Assembly (NCBI GenBank): GCA_947685225.1
Contig: CANTUV010000008.1
Span: forward strand, 33,286,001-33,350,000
Reading direction: 5' to 3'
Source of the DNA: Garcia nutans
Taxonomy: Eukaryota > Streptophyta > Magnoliopsida > Malpighiales > Euphorbiaceae
Length of the DNA stretch: 64,000 bases
The translations under genes and the position numbers were made by a program. Positions 11,409-23,919 of the stretch are shown in pieces. The stretch's first letter is position 1, and every line of letters begins with the position of its first letter. The notes beneath the pieces are model-generated. The model saw only the letters and a program-made list of their open reading frames with translations. It did not search any database and was not told where the DNA came from.

Positions 11409-12402
11409 TTGTAATATCCCAAAGTGTGCCCTAGAAGTTTTGATATAATTGTTGTTTGATTTGAATTAAATGTATATGTGTTTTGGAAAGGAAAAGATTA
11501 TTTAGAGGGAATGTATATGTTGTATATATGGCAATATATATAACATATGTGCAAGTCAAATGGGTGGTCAAGGGAAGAAGATATTTTAATTTGTGATTTG
11601 TGAAATTATTAAAAAGGGCAAGTGTTTTAAAGGAAGTTAAAACTAATTGTAAGAGGGTGTTTAGGTAATTCCTTGTTTTGGAATACTTGGTGGAGATTTA
11701 AAGAGATGAAAAGTTTGACTTTGTTTCTTTATGTTCTTTTCTTCTTTTCCATTGTATTGGCCTGCTCATCCAAAGACAAGAGAAAGCAAGAGAGCAAGAG
11801 AGGATTTTAATATTCTAAGCTCAAATTGAAGGAAGATCTAAGTGATCAAGTTGGTGATTCAAGAAGTTTCATTACTTTGGTAAGTCCTCTTTTGATTTCT
11901 TTGCTTATTTAAAGTTGTGTTTGAGTTTGATAGATTATTTAAGGGTGTGTTGTTTAATTGTGATATGTTTAAGAGTGTTTGATTAAATTGATTATGGATT
12001 TTAAGGATGGATTGAAGAAAAGAGTAAGTTGGTTGGAAGAGATGGTGTTGTATTTGTGTTTAGGGTTTGTGATGATATTTATGATTTGTGTTTGATGTAG
12101 GTGTTGAGTTGTTTTGGTGTTTTTGTAAGTTTAAGATGGTTTTTGGGTATGTTTTGTTAAGTTTGTTTGAAGTGGATGTTGGTGAAAAGAAGTGTTTTGT
12201 TGGGTGTTTTGTTGTTTTGGCCGGAATCTGGGTTTTTGGCCTGACACGCCCATGAGCACGTTCAGATTCTTAGGCGTGTCAATTGTGTTGTTGGTAGTAG
12301 GATTGACACGACCCGTAACACGCCCGTGTTATTAAGCGTGTCATAGCTACTGTGAGATTGGAGAATTGACACCGCCATGAGCACGCTCACGTTGTTGGAC
12401 GT

Positions 12403-13826
12403 TGTTAGGAAATCATAGAGATCACTGCAAACAAAAACACGCAGCGGAAAAATATTTGATCTCTGATTTCCCACCAGGATCCATGCTGTTCGTTTAATTT
12501 GACAAAAGTGTTCAAAGAACTAACCTGTTGATGATTCGAAATCACAGTTTGGAAGAGATGCCTCGATCGCGAAACACCCTCTATCACGTATCCACACGAA
12601 TGCTACCGTTTGGAGTGCTAGCTCTCTGCAACGGCGAAGGCTGGAAAAACGTTTTCTCTAAAAACGTATTAGGGTTACCTTTTTCGTTCCTCTTTGTTTT
12701 ATTGTTACCTCTGAGAAGACTTAACATCTGGAGTGAATATAATCACTCCAGAATCCAATTCAAAATTGGATACGGAAAGTCAAATTCAGAATCCAAGTCT
12801 AATTAGGATTTTGAATACATTATCTAATAATATATATAATTGGATAAGGTAAGTCAAATTCAGAATCCAAATCTAATTAGGATTCTGAATATATTATCTA
12901 ATAATATATATATAAAAACGAAAATAATAATAATAATAAATATTAATATCTAATATTAATATTATTAATATTATATCCAGCCCAAAACGCATTCTTGTGT
13001 GTGACCCGATAGGCCCATATTAATTGGCAGTCAATTTAATCTCTATTAAATCAACAAGTCATAATTGGCCTCTAGCAAGGCGTTACAACTACCCAATTAA
13101 TATAAGGAATGTCCAATTTGCCTAAAAATAGTATATGCATTAATCCCTTTGTCACACGATATCTAGCTTGAACATAAGTCATGGTCAACGTCATACTTAT
13201 ATTGTCCAAACTTATGATTACTCGATCTCCAAGTAGACTGATAAAAACAAATGAAATTGATCACACTATCAATTCATTTGAGCACGGCCATGCATTTCAC
13301 AGTCTCACTTATCGAGGGGCCCAAAAGATATCTCTCTCAAAGAGAGGGACAAATTCTATCTTGATTGTTCATTATCCTCTACATAATTTCTATCATATAT
13401 GAACATAACCTTTATTATTATCCAGTTACGGATAATGTTTGATCATGTCAAAATATAATAGTCCTTATATTGGAAACTATGACAATCTCAAGTCAAAGAA
13501 TTAATACATAACTATCATGAGATTTACTTATGACACTAACCCATGTAGTAATCTCATGATGGGTCTATCCAATACATTGTTCTCTAACAAGTATCTATGA
13601 AATTGATTTGTATCACTATACACATAACCATCTAATGATTATCAAATCAATGTTCATACTGGTTAAGAATTATTTTTTTTTATCTCTATAACAATAATAA
13701 ACCAGGGACAAATATCAAAATTGTGTAACATGCAAACAAACAATAATGATAATAAAACCTCATTTATTAATAATGAATGTATAACATAAAGATCCAAATA
13801 AATGGCCTAGGGCACATACACTAACA
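12403..13826 (-). mobile_element. Solo Copia LTR, antisense, 1424 bp
   Basis: It starts TGTTAGGA and ends CTAACA on the + strand. The reverse complement matches the Copia A LTR at both ends (TGTTAGTGTATGTGCCC; GCAGCGGAAAAA near the other end), including a TAA/TTA-rich block at about 12903-12975. It is flanked by GACGT at 12398-12402 and 13827-13831, a 5-bp target duplication, so it is a complete solo LTR left by recombination between two LTRs. The small frames inside are not genes. Confidence 0.93.
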
Positions 13827-14394
13827 GACGTGTCGATGTTTCTGAGAGGCAGAATGTATTACACGCCCGTGGTTCCGAGCGTGTAAAAGCTTCTGTGTTG
13901 TGGAGTTAGGGCACGGTCAGGGACACGCCCGTGTTGTTGAGCGTGCCATGTTTAGAGTTTGTCCTAGTTAACTCTTAACTTGATTATCTCATGTGTATCC
14001 CTAAGCAAGTGTATGTTATTATGTTTGGATTAGGTCTTGAAGAAAGTGATTTGTCATTGATCTAAGAAGTAAAAGAATCTTTGAAAAGGAAGTGTTTAGA
14101 GTTGTGTGAATTGTTATTGAGGTAAGTACAAATATTGCATTATTACATTGTTGACTTATATGAATAATGTATTTTGTTATGTTTATATCAATGATGCTTT
14201 ATGTATAATGTGAATTATATGATGATGTAAATGATTGTGAATTTGAAAGATGAATTGCTATAATGTGGATTAAGATGTGATGGAATATAAAGCCATTGTG
14301 ATTGGCTATAATGACTTTAATGAGGCATGTTTGCCTAATTGATAATGAGGATTGAGAATGGAATTGATAATGAAATAATGAATGAATTGTGTGT

Positions 14395-14746
14395 CTAATG
14401 TGTTATTCCATTTCAGAGTTTTGTTGATTGGTGGCATGCCTATTAGTAACAATCTCTTGAAGTTAGGTTGGAATTGATCCTTGAAGCCAAGTTGGGTTGA
14501 AGTTTAACATGTTTTACTCCACTTGAAGCTTGGTTGGGTCTAGTCCTTGAAGCCTAATTGAGATGTTACAACCCTTGAAGCTAGGTTGGGTTGGTTCTTG
14601 AAGCCAAGTTGGGTTGATACTTAGCATGCTTTGTTCCCCTTGAAGCTTGGTTGAATCTAATCCTTGAAGCCTAGTTGGGATTATGATAATGATGAATGTG
14701 ATAATTGAACCAAAACATTGACTCTGAAAATGGAATGGCATATTAG
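14395..14746 (+). repeat. Inverted-repeat cassette, G1 LTR
   Basis: Arms at 14395-14420 and 14720-14746, core TCCATTTCAGAGTT against ACTCTGAAAATGGA. The about 300-nt interior is a tandem array of CTTGAAGCCAAGTTGGGTT-like units. Confidence 0.85.
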
Positions 14747-14920
14747 TGTCTTTTGGGCCCATGCTTGTCTTTGTTTAAATGTGATTTATTAATGGTAAAT
14801 TAATTGAATAATGAGATCTATGGAAGGACTTTGAAATGTGATATGTTTATATGTGTATGGTTTATGAAAATGTGTGACATTGCATTGCATTAAAGCATAT
14901 TGTTAGTATACTATGTACTA

Positions 14921-14961
14921 CTAAGCCATTGGCTTAGCGCGATAGTGGTTGATCGCGCAGG
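14921..14961 (+). other. Twin hairpin, G1 LTR
   Basis: CTAAGCC, ATT, GGCTTAG, then GCGCGAT, 8-base loop, ATCGCGC, followed by AGGT. This is a fully paired copy. Confidence 0.88.
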
Positions 14962-15373
14962 TGACAGGGTTGAACCCGAGAGTTCCTCGAGACCGAGTGA
15001 GACTAGGCATTGAAGAATTTATTTTTGGGACTTAAAGATCAGAGAAGGGCTGCCAATCATGTATAACTTCTTTATATTTTTTAAAGTATTGATTCTAATG
15101 TAAATATATGTATAATTGTAAATATGGATTTGAATGTATTCATATATGTAAATATTTTATAAATTCCACTGCGTATTAAGTAAACGTATATATCTATTTT
15201 GTTTATATTACAAGTTAATTACTTTATTTTCTATAATGTATAATGAAAAAGAATATCTTATCATTTAAAATGATTTAAATGTTAAAGAAAACCGTAGCAT
15301 CCTTATATTCAGTGTACGTATATTACATTGTGGTGTTTTGTAGTGTGCGTGTACAGGATGTAGGGGTGTTACA

Positions 15374-15534
15374 TGTTATGTATATTTTACATATATCACA
15401 TATATTATCCACTTTTTCATTTAAAACCCCTTCATTTTTATTTAAAACCATTAATTTAATTTATCCATTTAAATTATAATTTATTTTATCAAATTTCTAA
15501 AAATTAGAGCTTTTCAAAAATTTAGGATATTACA
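15374..15534 (-). repeat. LTR terminus fragment
   Basis: It resembles the last 160 bp or so before 18640 (runs such as TTTTATCAAATTTC and a GGATATTACA end), so it is the 5' end of a Tekay-like LTR on the minus strand. No polypurine tract follows, so it is the outer end of an element or solo LTR into which G1 inserted. Confidence 0.65.
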
Positions 15535-15740
15535 CATATGCACAAGTAATGTGTATCTTATATACACATCAAATGTACCCTATGTGTGTATTAAATATTA
15601 AGTATGTAATGTATTAATCCAACATATACAATTAATATACCATATGTATATGTTATATATACTCTAGATATATATACTGAGTATATACAATTTATCTCTA
15701 CAAATACTTATTTAATTTCTCCAAAATCACGGATATTACA
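15535..15740 (-). repeat. Second LTR terminus fragment
   Basis: A TATATA-rich stretch ending CGGATATTACA, which reads as a TGTAATATCC LTR start on the minus strand. It is probably the remains of a still older LTR. Confidence 0.45.
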
Positions 15741-16080
15741 ATAGGGTTTCAAAAAAATTGAGCACGGGTCGGCCTATTGGCTTGCGAAACTGCGCTAGAA
15801 AAAAAAATTTACGGGGCATTACGGGCTAGGCGCGGGCAACAGGCCAATTCGTCGCAGGTTTTTCCTGCTGCGAATTGGCCTAAGCCAATTCTTCGCCAGC
15901 GATTTTCGTCGCAAGATTCTGCCGTCGCTGATTTTTTTAATTTTTAATTTATATTTTTATTTTCATTGTTGAAAATAAATATTATAAGTAATAAATATTA
16001 CAAAAATAAATATTATTTAATTAAAATACCATAAAAATTATTTTGGACTGTTTAAAAATATCGGATCGGATTGGGTCAAA
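15741..16080. other. Unassigned segment with strong hairpin
   Basis: Unlike any LTR in the window. At 15842-15880 it has a long hairpin: GGCCAATTCG and GCAGG pair with CCTGC and CGAATTGGCC around TTTTT with one 2-base internal mismatch. The sub-repeats resemble GTCGC-rich ends of some plant DNA transposons, but I found no terminal repeats or duplication. The right half is AT-rich. Confidence 0.4.
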
Positions 16081-16256
16081 AATTAAGGATATACAATGAT
16101 ATAATATACATAATACCCAAAGTATACAATAACATAAAATATATACATGCTGCTGATAGTGTTTCTGATTTTGATATCAACTCTACAAGCACAACCACAA
16201 GTCTAGACCCGACCTGGTCTAGAAGAACTCTTCGGCTCAGCCGAATCTACCCTGTC

Positions 16257-16296
16257 ACCTGCGCGATGTAAATAATCGCACTAAGCCAAAAGCCTA
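16257..16296 (-). other. Twin hairpin, G2 3' LTR (degenerate)
   Basis: ACCTGCGCGAT and ATCGCACTAAGCC are recognisable, but one base in each stem is unpaired (GCA for GCG; GCCTAG opposite CTAAGC), as expected in an old copy. Confidence 0.75.
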
Positions 16297-16445
16297 GCGA
16301 TACAAACTCGATAACTATAAAACTTAAATGCAATGCCAATGCACAATGCATTTGGATATCACATCATTCCATTTTCTCATACTTTTTAATATTTCACAAT
16401 CCATAATTCACATAAAAACAAACATAAGCATGGGCCCAAAGATAA

Positions 16446-16720
16446 CTAATATGTTATTCAAATTCCAGAGTTACTATTTTGGTATATAATTACACCATGT
16501 GTCTAGCCCCGAAGGCAAAATGTCAATGTAATAGTCCAACCAGGTCTGTGCTTCCAACTAGGTCTTTTCACCCAGCCCAGTTTCAAGAACTTGTTTTTGA
16601 GGCTTACGATCCGGTCTTTTCACCTAAAAATATTTCATAGTGATGCCCAGCATCTAGCCCGAAGGCCAATCATAGGCATGCCGCCAAACACAGAACTCTT
16701 AAAATTGAATAGCATAATAG
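16446..16720 (-). repeat. Inverted-repeat cassette, G2 3' LTR
   Basis: Arms at 16446-16472 (TTCCAGAGTT end) and 16694-16720 (AACTCTTAAAATTGAAT start), partly mismatched. The interior has GTCTAGCCCCGAAGGC and CCGGTCTTTTCACC motifs instead of the CTTGAAGC repeats. Confidence 0.7.
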
Positions 16721-18687
16721 GCACACAATTTATTCACATTTCTCATTATCAATCTCTTTCTCATTGTCACAAAATCAAGATAGGCATATTGCCTTATTTT
16801 CTCATTTTTTCTCACTTTTTGCATTTTTCTCATTTATATCGATATCGATTCATTTCATTATGTTTTCACATATCTCATTACATTATACGGCATTTTTGCA
16901 TTTACAACACATTACCCAATTACTTTGGGTATTTTCACATAATTCACATATTAGTCACATTTAATGTAATCTAGCCAATGCCAGTGGCTTTTTAACAATG
17001 CACTTAATGCATACACAACAAATGGCATTACCCAAACACTTTGGGTCATTTTCACAGAATACAAATATTTCACATTTTACACAATTTAGCCATTATTAAT
17101 GGCTTTTCACAATGCATTTAACACATATATGACATCACAAATGTCATAGGATATTATTCATACATAACCAATGTATCAAGTAGCTTAACACATTTTCCAA
17201 CCAAAATGTGTTAAGCCCAAATGTCATACAAACATAACCAATGTATTGAAAGTTTGTACTTACCTTAAATAGCAACCAAAACAAGCTTAAAACAACCTCC
17301 AATCCTATCCTTCCAACTTTCCCTTCACCACTTGGATGAAGCAAATCAACCTTTTTCAATGCCTAAACCAAATGTGATAACAAATAATCATTTAGTATCA
17401 CATTTAATGGCATTTCCAATATTAAACCATAATTAAACCTCATCCAAGAAAAAATCCCAAAATTTAAGGCTAACCTCACTTTAACTTTGGATTCTCATAC
17501 TAGGCCATTCATTTTAATATATTAAGAATATTTATATTATTAAAAACATATTTTAATACATTTAAATCATTTACATTACAAAAACACACTCTTATGCACA
17601 AAATCCTTAAATGGCATAATCTTCCCCCGTTAAAGGTTTTCTATTCCAATACAATCCATTAATCATTTTAAGCTTATATTGATCATTTATATCACCAAAC
17701 AACAAGATTAAACAAATAAAATTATACAATTCAATAACTTCGGAAAAATCATTTTCCAAAACCCTAAATCACACTTCCATTCTCAAACTTCAACCAAACA
17801 CAACCAAATCCAATATTTGACTTTAAAATACTTGTTTAAGCACCATAACAACTTATTTAGAACCAATTTGCACAATTAAAAACCATGATTTCTCAAACCC
17901 TAAAAGTCCATAACCCTAAATTCTCTCTTCACCATTCTTTATCCAAATTCAACCATTTCTTCAATCCAACCTTAAAATCATTAATAACTACCCAAAATAA
18001 CTTCATATAGACTAATTCCAGCAATTATAACATACTACATAAAAATTTAATATCTCACATATTCAAAATTTTCATGAAAATTCAAAAAAAAAAAAAAACT
18101 AAAGAACTTACTTTTTCAAGTGGAAATGACTAAAAATCCTCTTTGAACCTTTGAAATCCTTCAATTCTTGGAGTTAAGAAGAAGAAAAATCATTGAGCTT
18201 TCTCCTACGGTGGTTCAGCTAAGAAGAAGAAGAAGACTATTTTTTTTAATTTCTCTTTCCTTTCATCTTTTAATTATAACCATATATATATATATTATAT
18301 AATAATTTAATAATTAATTATTTAATTATTTATTAAAGAAATTAAAAGACTAAAAATCCATCATCCATTCAAAAAAAATTTATTTTTAAATTATTTTATT
18401 AATTTTAATTTTTTTAAAATTTATTTACATAAATGCCATTGGACTTTGACTTTTCTTTTAAAAAGTGTTGATTTTATATGTTATATATATATTACACATA
18501 TATCACATATATATTCCATTTTTTCATTTGAAATCTCTTCATTTTTCATTTAAAACCATTAATTTAATTTATCATATTAAATTATATTTTATTTTATCAA
18601 ATTTCCAAAAATTAAAAATTTTCAAAAATTTGGGATATCACGATTCTCTTCCCCTAAAATGAATTTCGTGCTCGAAATTACCTGCTC

Positions 18688-21600
18688 TCAGGTCTGGAAC
18701 AATTAGGGATACTGACTCTCCATCATCTGCTCACTCTCCCATGTCGCCTCCTTATTGGCATGATTCCTCCAAAGGACTTTCATAAGTGGCACCCTCTTAT
18801 TCCTTAATTCTTTAACCTCTCGTGCCAAAATCGCCACGAATTCTTCCTCGTAAGTCAGATCTGGACTCACTTCAATGGACTCTACTGACAATATATGAGA
18901 TGGGTCAGACCTGTTTCTCTAAAGCATCGAGACATGGAAGACATTATGTATTCGATCTAACTCAAGCGGCAAAGCTAGTCTATAAGCCCCTAGACCAACT
19001 CTCTCCAACACCTCATATGGTCCTATTAAACGAGGACTCCATGCAACCTCACTATCTCACTGATATACAGCTCACCCAACCTCTCAAGAGAATAATCCAT
19101 CCAAAATGGAAGAAAATGAGCTATCTTCATCATTCGATCAACTATCACCCATATTGTATCATGCTTCTTCTGGGTCAAAGGTAGTCCAGTCACAAAATTC
19201 ATCGTCACTCGCTCCCATTTCCACTCTGGCACTGATAAAGTTTGGAGCAGCCCTGAAGGAACCTGGTGCTCAGCCTTCACTCTCTAGTAAGCGAGACATC
19301 TGGATACAAACTCTGCTATGTCCCTTTTCATACCTGACCACTAATAATGTCGCTCAAGTCCTAACACATCTTGGTACTCTCGTGGTGCATAGCATAAAAT
19401 GACTGATGTGCTTCCTGCAATATCAACCTTTTCAATTCTGCATCATCAGGAATACACAACCTATCTCTGTACCATAGACTGCCATCATCCCTCACAAAAA
19501 AGTCTCAACTCTCCCCCTTTTGACAAATCAACACAATCTTCTGGATTCTCTCATCTAACAACTGAGCCTCCCTAATATTATCCAACAAGATTGGCCTCAA
19601 CTGCAACTGAGACATCAAAGCACCATCATCACAAGACTCAAATCTGGCATGCAACGCTCTCAACTCAACAAGCAACAAGAGCGAATAAGCAATCCAACCT
19701 ACCAAAGACTTCTGACTCAAGGCATCAGCAACAACATTTGCCTTGCCAGGATGATAATCAATCAAACAGACATAGTCTTTAATCAACTCTAACCATCATC
19801 TCTGCTGATGATTCAACTCTCTTTGAACACCCAGATACTTCAAACTCTTATGATCAGTATAAATGAAGCATTTCTCCCCATATAAGAATGCTGCCAAATC
19901 TTCAATGCAAAAACTATAACTGCTAATTTCAAATCATGTGTCGGGTAATTCAGCTCATGCGGCTTCAACTGTCGAGAGGCATAAGCAATGACTCTACCCT
20001 CCTGCATTAGAACACAACCTAAAACACTATGTGAAGCATCACTGTAAATCACATAAGGTTTACCTTCCACAGGCAGGGTAAGGATAGGAGCCTGAGTCAA
20101 CATCTCCCTCAGTTGCTCAAAACTTTCCTGACACTGATTTGTCCACACAAATCTAACTCCTTTCCGAAGTAATCTGGCGAGTGGTGTAGCTATCAAAGAA
20201 AAACCCTTCACAAATCGATGATAATAGCCTGCCAATCCCAGAAAACTTCAAACCTTTGTCACAGTCTTCGGTGGACTCCAATTCAAAATAGCCTCCACTT
20301 TACTCAGATCAACTCTAATACCCTCTGCTGAAACCACATGACCGAGAAAAGCTACTTGATCGAGTAAGAACTCACATTTAGACAACTTAGCATACAACTG
20401 CTTCTCTCTCAAAGTCTGTAATACAATCCGCAAATGCCTATCATGATCCTCCTCATTATGTGAATACACCAAAATGTAATCAATGAAGACCACCACAAAC
20501 TGATCTAAATATGGTCTGAACACCCTGTTCATCAAATTCATAAAAGCTGCTGGTGCATTCGTCAATCCAAAGGGCATCACCAGAAACTCATAATGCCCAT
20601 ACCTCGTGTGAAAAGTTGTCTTGGGTGAATCCACATCTCTGACTCTCAATTGATGGTACCCTGATCTCAGATCAATCTTAGAGAATATTGTTGCTCCCTT
20701 CAACTAATCAAAGAGATCATCTATCTGAGGTAATGGATACTTATTCTTGATGGTCACCTTATTCAACTGCCTATAATCAATACATAATCTCAAGGTGCCA
20801 TCCTTCTTCTTCACAAACAAAATAGGTACTCCCCACAGAGACACACTAGGGTGAATGAACCCTTTATCTAAAAACTCCTTCAATTGCACCTTCAACTCTC
20901 TCAACTCAGCAGGTGCCATATGATAAGGAGAAATAGAGATAGGAGTGGTACAAGGCAACAAATCAATACCAAACTCCACCTCTCTCTCGGGAGGTACCCA
21001 TGGCAACTCATCAGGAAAAATATCTAGAAACTCGGCATCTGTAGGTCTACTGTCAAGCTACTCTAGTATCTACTACATGAGCAAGATATGCCTCACATCC
21101 CTTTCAAATCATCCTCTTAGCAGAAATATCTGAAATAAACATGGATGAAAGATGTCTCTGCTCACTAGATACCACCACATAACTACCATCATGTGCTCTT
21201 AGGATAACACATTTCTTTTGACAATCTACCACAACCCCATGCCTGGATAACCAATCCATGCCCAGAATCAAATCATACTCCTTGAAAGGCATCTCAATTA
21301 GGTCACTGAGAAACTCCTCATCCTAAATAACAACTGGACTATCTCGGTGCACCCTGCTAACCATAACACTATGACCTAAAGGATTTGTCACAAAAACATC
21401 AAATCCTAGGGACTCTGAATGCAAATCACTCACAGGAAAGATAGATGCACTAATGTATGTTTGTGTCGACCCAGGGTCTATTAATGCAAGAACTAAAGTA
21501 CCAAATAAAGAAAAAGTACCAGCAATAATAGTTGAATCATCTGGCTGCCTCTGCATCACATAAACCCATTATGATGGCCCTACCTCATCTGATCTACCTT

Positions 21601-22780
21601 CAACTATAAAACCTCCTCTCTGACTAGTCCCAGATCGACCACCTTTACCAAAACCTCTTCCACCACGACCCTCTCTGACACTGTGTCGAGAAGCTGCAGT
21701 ATCTGCCTATATATTCTTTGGTGGCTCTAGACAATCTCTGATAAAATGGTCCGATGAACCACATCTAAAACACACTCTTAAAGCACCTCTCCTCCAGCAG
21801 ACATCTCTGTGTGCTTTACCACAATGAACACAAGTAGGTGGAGAAGGCCTCTGAGCCACTGGGGTCGGAGCACTAGCCACTGAAACTGCAGGTCTCTGTC
21901 TCTATCTTTGCTACTATACTGACCTGCCATACTGCCCCTGGCTCATACTGAACCTCTAAAAATATCTCCCTCGGGCTCTCTTCACTGATGAAGACCCTGC
22001 CTCACTCTGGGGTCTCCTAGCTCTGGTCTCCTCAACCCTGGCAGCTGCTGCAAGATTGTGTGCTCTCTCTATACTCTTGGCAGCTGCAACCAACTGAGAA
22101 AAGTCTATATACTAAGAGCCTGCTATGATACACATGATAGAGGGTATCAGTCCCTCCTCAAACCTCTTGCACCTATCAATCTTGTTAGAAATGATCCAAC
22201 TAGTATAATGACTCAACCGGATAAACTCGATCTCATACTCTGTCACTGTTCTGGTATCCTGTCTTAGACTCAAGAACTCCATCTTCTTTGCATACTTATA
22301 CTCCCTCGGAGTATACTTCTACTCAAATTCCAATAGGAAATCATCATAAGTTCGAACTGGTGGATCAGCTAAAGCATGTGGAACCGTCTTCCACCGCTCA
22401 TAGGCATCCCTCTACAACAGAGATCTAGCATAATTAAACTTTTCCTCTGGACTGGCCTATAGCTGGATAAATACTCTTTGAACCCTGTCTAGCCACTGCT
22501 TTGCTATAGCAGGGTCTGTAGTACAAAAAAAGTCCTCAGCTCCTATTTTTCTCAGCATATCATACTTCCTCAATGGCAACTGCGGATGCTGAACTGGAGC
22601 CTGTCTCAATAGCTCTACCGTATGTCATACCCAACCAGGCAAGATCTCATCAGCTGCTAGTCTCACAAGCACAAAAACAGACGCCTCACTAGCAAACACA
22701 ACTCTAGCTCCATCTCTACCCTCATCAGGAGCCACACTCTCTGCACTACCCTTTGCAGACTGATGCATCTGAGATGTCAT
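18688..22780 (-). pseudogene. G2 gag-pol, multiply broken, integrase core deleted
   Basis: Gag starts at the ATG at 22778-22780 (MTSQMH). Recognisable pieces follow down the minus strand: gag with two zinc-knuckle-like motifs near 21750-21840, protease 21323-21559, reverse transcriptase 20248-21006 (catalytic FIDD reads FIDY), RNase H 19840-20235, integrase start 19026-19280 and a chromodomain-like tail 18703-18891, ending at a TGA at 18688-18690. There are many stops, for example TAG for CAG at 20704-20706. Near 19030 the text jumps from integrase [12 protein letters not shown] to the GPYEVLE region, losing about 525 bp that include the second Asp and the Glu of the catalytic triad. It cannot encode a working protein. 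Confidence 0.9.
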
Positions 22781-23158
22781 AACTAACTATATCTGCAAAC
22801 ACAGCAGAAATTACTATATCAGAGATCAAAAACTGCCAGTGTAACACCCCGATACCCTATATAAGTACTACACATATACTTAGTATACATTCAGTAAGTA
22901 TATAAAGTATGAGGATGTCACTTTTCATTGCCTTTTTAAAAACCTGTAACAAAGTTCAAACCATAATACGTTACTTTAAATAACATTTACAAAATCATTA
23001 TCATTATCAAAACTTCATTTATACATATAAATATTTTCTCATCAGAAATACATCATAATTAAAAGTTATACATGTATGCATCACCCTCTAGTTGGTCTCG
23101 ATAAACTCTTACTCTTCTCGTGGCATAACAGCTGGACTTCCAGATCAACCGCATATCC

Positions 23159-23199
23159 ACCTGCGTGATTACACAACCGCGCTAAGCTCGAGAGCTTAG
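23159..23199 (-). other. Twin hairpin, G2 5' LTR
   Basis: ACCTGCGTGAT, loop, GCGCTAAGCT, CGAG, AGCTTAG. The second stem is CTAAGCT/AGCTTAG, so the innermost C-G pair of other copies is T-A here on both arms. Confidence 0.85.
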
Positions 23200-23632
23200 T
23201 AATACAATTATGGAATATAAACATACATTATAGAAATTCTAACATATAATGATATATCAATTCAATGTACCATTAGTTATTATCATGTTTTTCCTTTTTA
23301 ATTGCACCTTTCATATATCTCGGCTAATTTCATATCTTATGTACATATATATACATAAACTTTATCACCGACCACAATCCATCACTAGTGTTCATAATCA
23401 ATATAGCATTACACATACATTACATATTATACATCATAACATTAAGTTATTCACGATTCACCAATCATGATTCATCACTAATACTCACAATCAATATTTC
23501 AATACACACATTACATATCATACCAATCATGAATCACATTTCCAATGAAATCAACCATAGATCTCATTACTCATCTCTTTCAACACTTGTATATTACATT
23601 GACAACAAAGACAGACTCGGGCCCAAAAGACA

Positions 23633-23919
23633 CTAATATGCTATTCGACTTTCAGAGTTAATGCTTTGGTTTTATTATCACATTATCATTAACATTATCC
23701 CAACTAGGCTTCAAGGATTTAGGTTCAACCAAGCTTCAAGGGGAACAAAGCATGCTAAGTATCAACCCAACTTGGCTTCAAGAACCAATCCAACCTAGCT
23801 TCAAGGGTTGTAACATCTCAATTAGGCTTCAAGGCCTTAGCCAACCTAACTTCAAGAGATTGTTACTATTATTAGGCATGCCACCAACAACAAACTCTGA
23901 AAATGGAATAACACATTAG
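23633..23919 (-). repeat. Inverted-repeat cassette, G2 5' LTR
   Basis: Arms at 23633-23659 and 23893-23919. The interior (about 23699-23860) repeats the CTTGAAGCC(A/T)AGTTGGG unit on the minus strand. Confidence 0.85.

Larger units (their letters stand above)
7079..15373 (+). mobile_element. Gypsy element G1 (Tekay/Del-like chromovirus), 3' portion, decayed
   Basis: From 7079 the sequence continues a Gypsy gag frame (ARSLLQKDAYDWWK) broken by Copia A; the upstream part and 5' LTR are outside the window. The remainder of gag-pol, a polypurine tract and a 3' LTR follow. The C-terminal chromodomain-like segment, the gag-pol layout and the roughly 2.5-kb LTR fit the Tekay/Del chromovirus lineage, known to favour heterochromatin. 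Its right edge lies in older LTR debris. Confidence 0.85.
11410..15373 (+). repeat. 3' LTR of G1, about 2.5 kb plus a nested Copia solo LTR
   Basis: It starts TGTAATATCCC and ends GGTGTTACA. Without the nested 1424-bp Copia LTR and its duplication it is about 2535 bp. In order it holds: a GGTAAGT motif at 11879-11885, a G+C-rich palindrome cluster (GACACGC/GCGTGTC type) at 12241-12402 continuing at 13832-13957, a second GGTAAGT at 14121-14127, an inverted-repeat cassette at 14395-14746 and the twin hairpin at 14921-14961. Confidence 0.88.
16081..18640 (-). repeat. 3' LTR of G2, outer end truncated
   Basis: Inner boundary at 18640, reading TGATATCCCA on the minus strand, next to a GGGGAAGAG polypurine tract. 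It matches G3 and G4 LTRs from about 16081 (AATATATACATG, then a TCTAGAC segment), but its final 200 bp or so are missing. It carries GGTAAGTAC (minus) near 17260, a cassette at 16446-16720 and a degenerate twin hairpin at 16257-16296. Confidence 0.75.

Noticed and set aside
14395..14746. Cassette as a MITE or other inserted transposon
   Set aside because: It is at the same position in nine LTRs of several subfamilies, with no target duplication around the arms.
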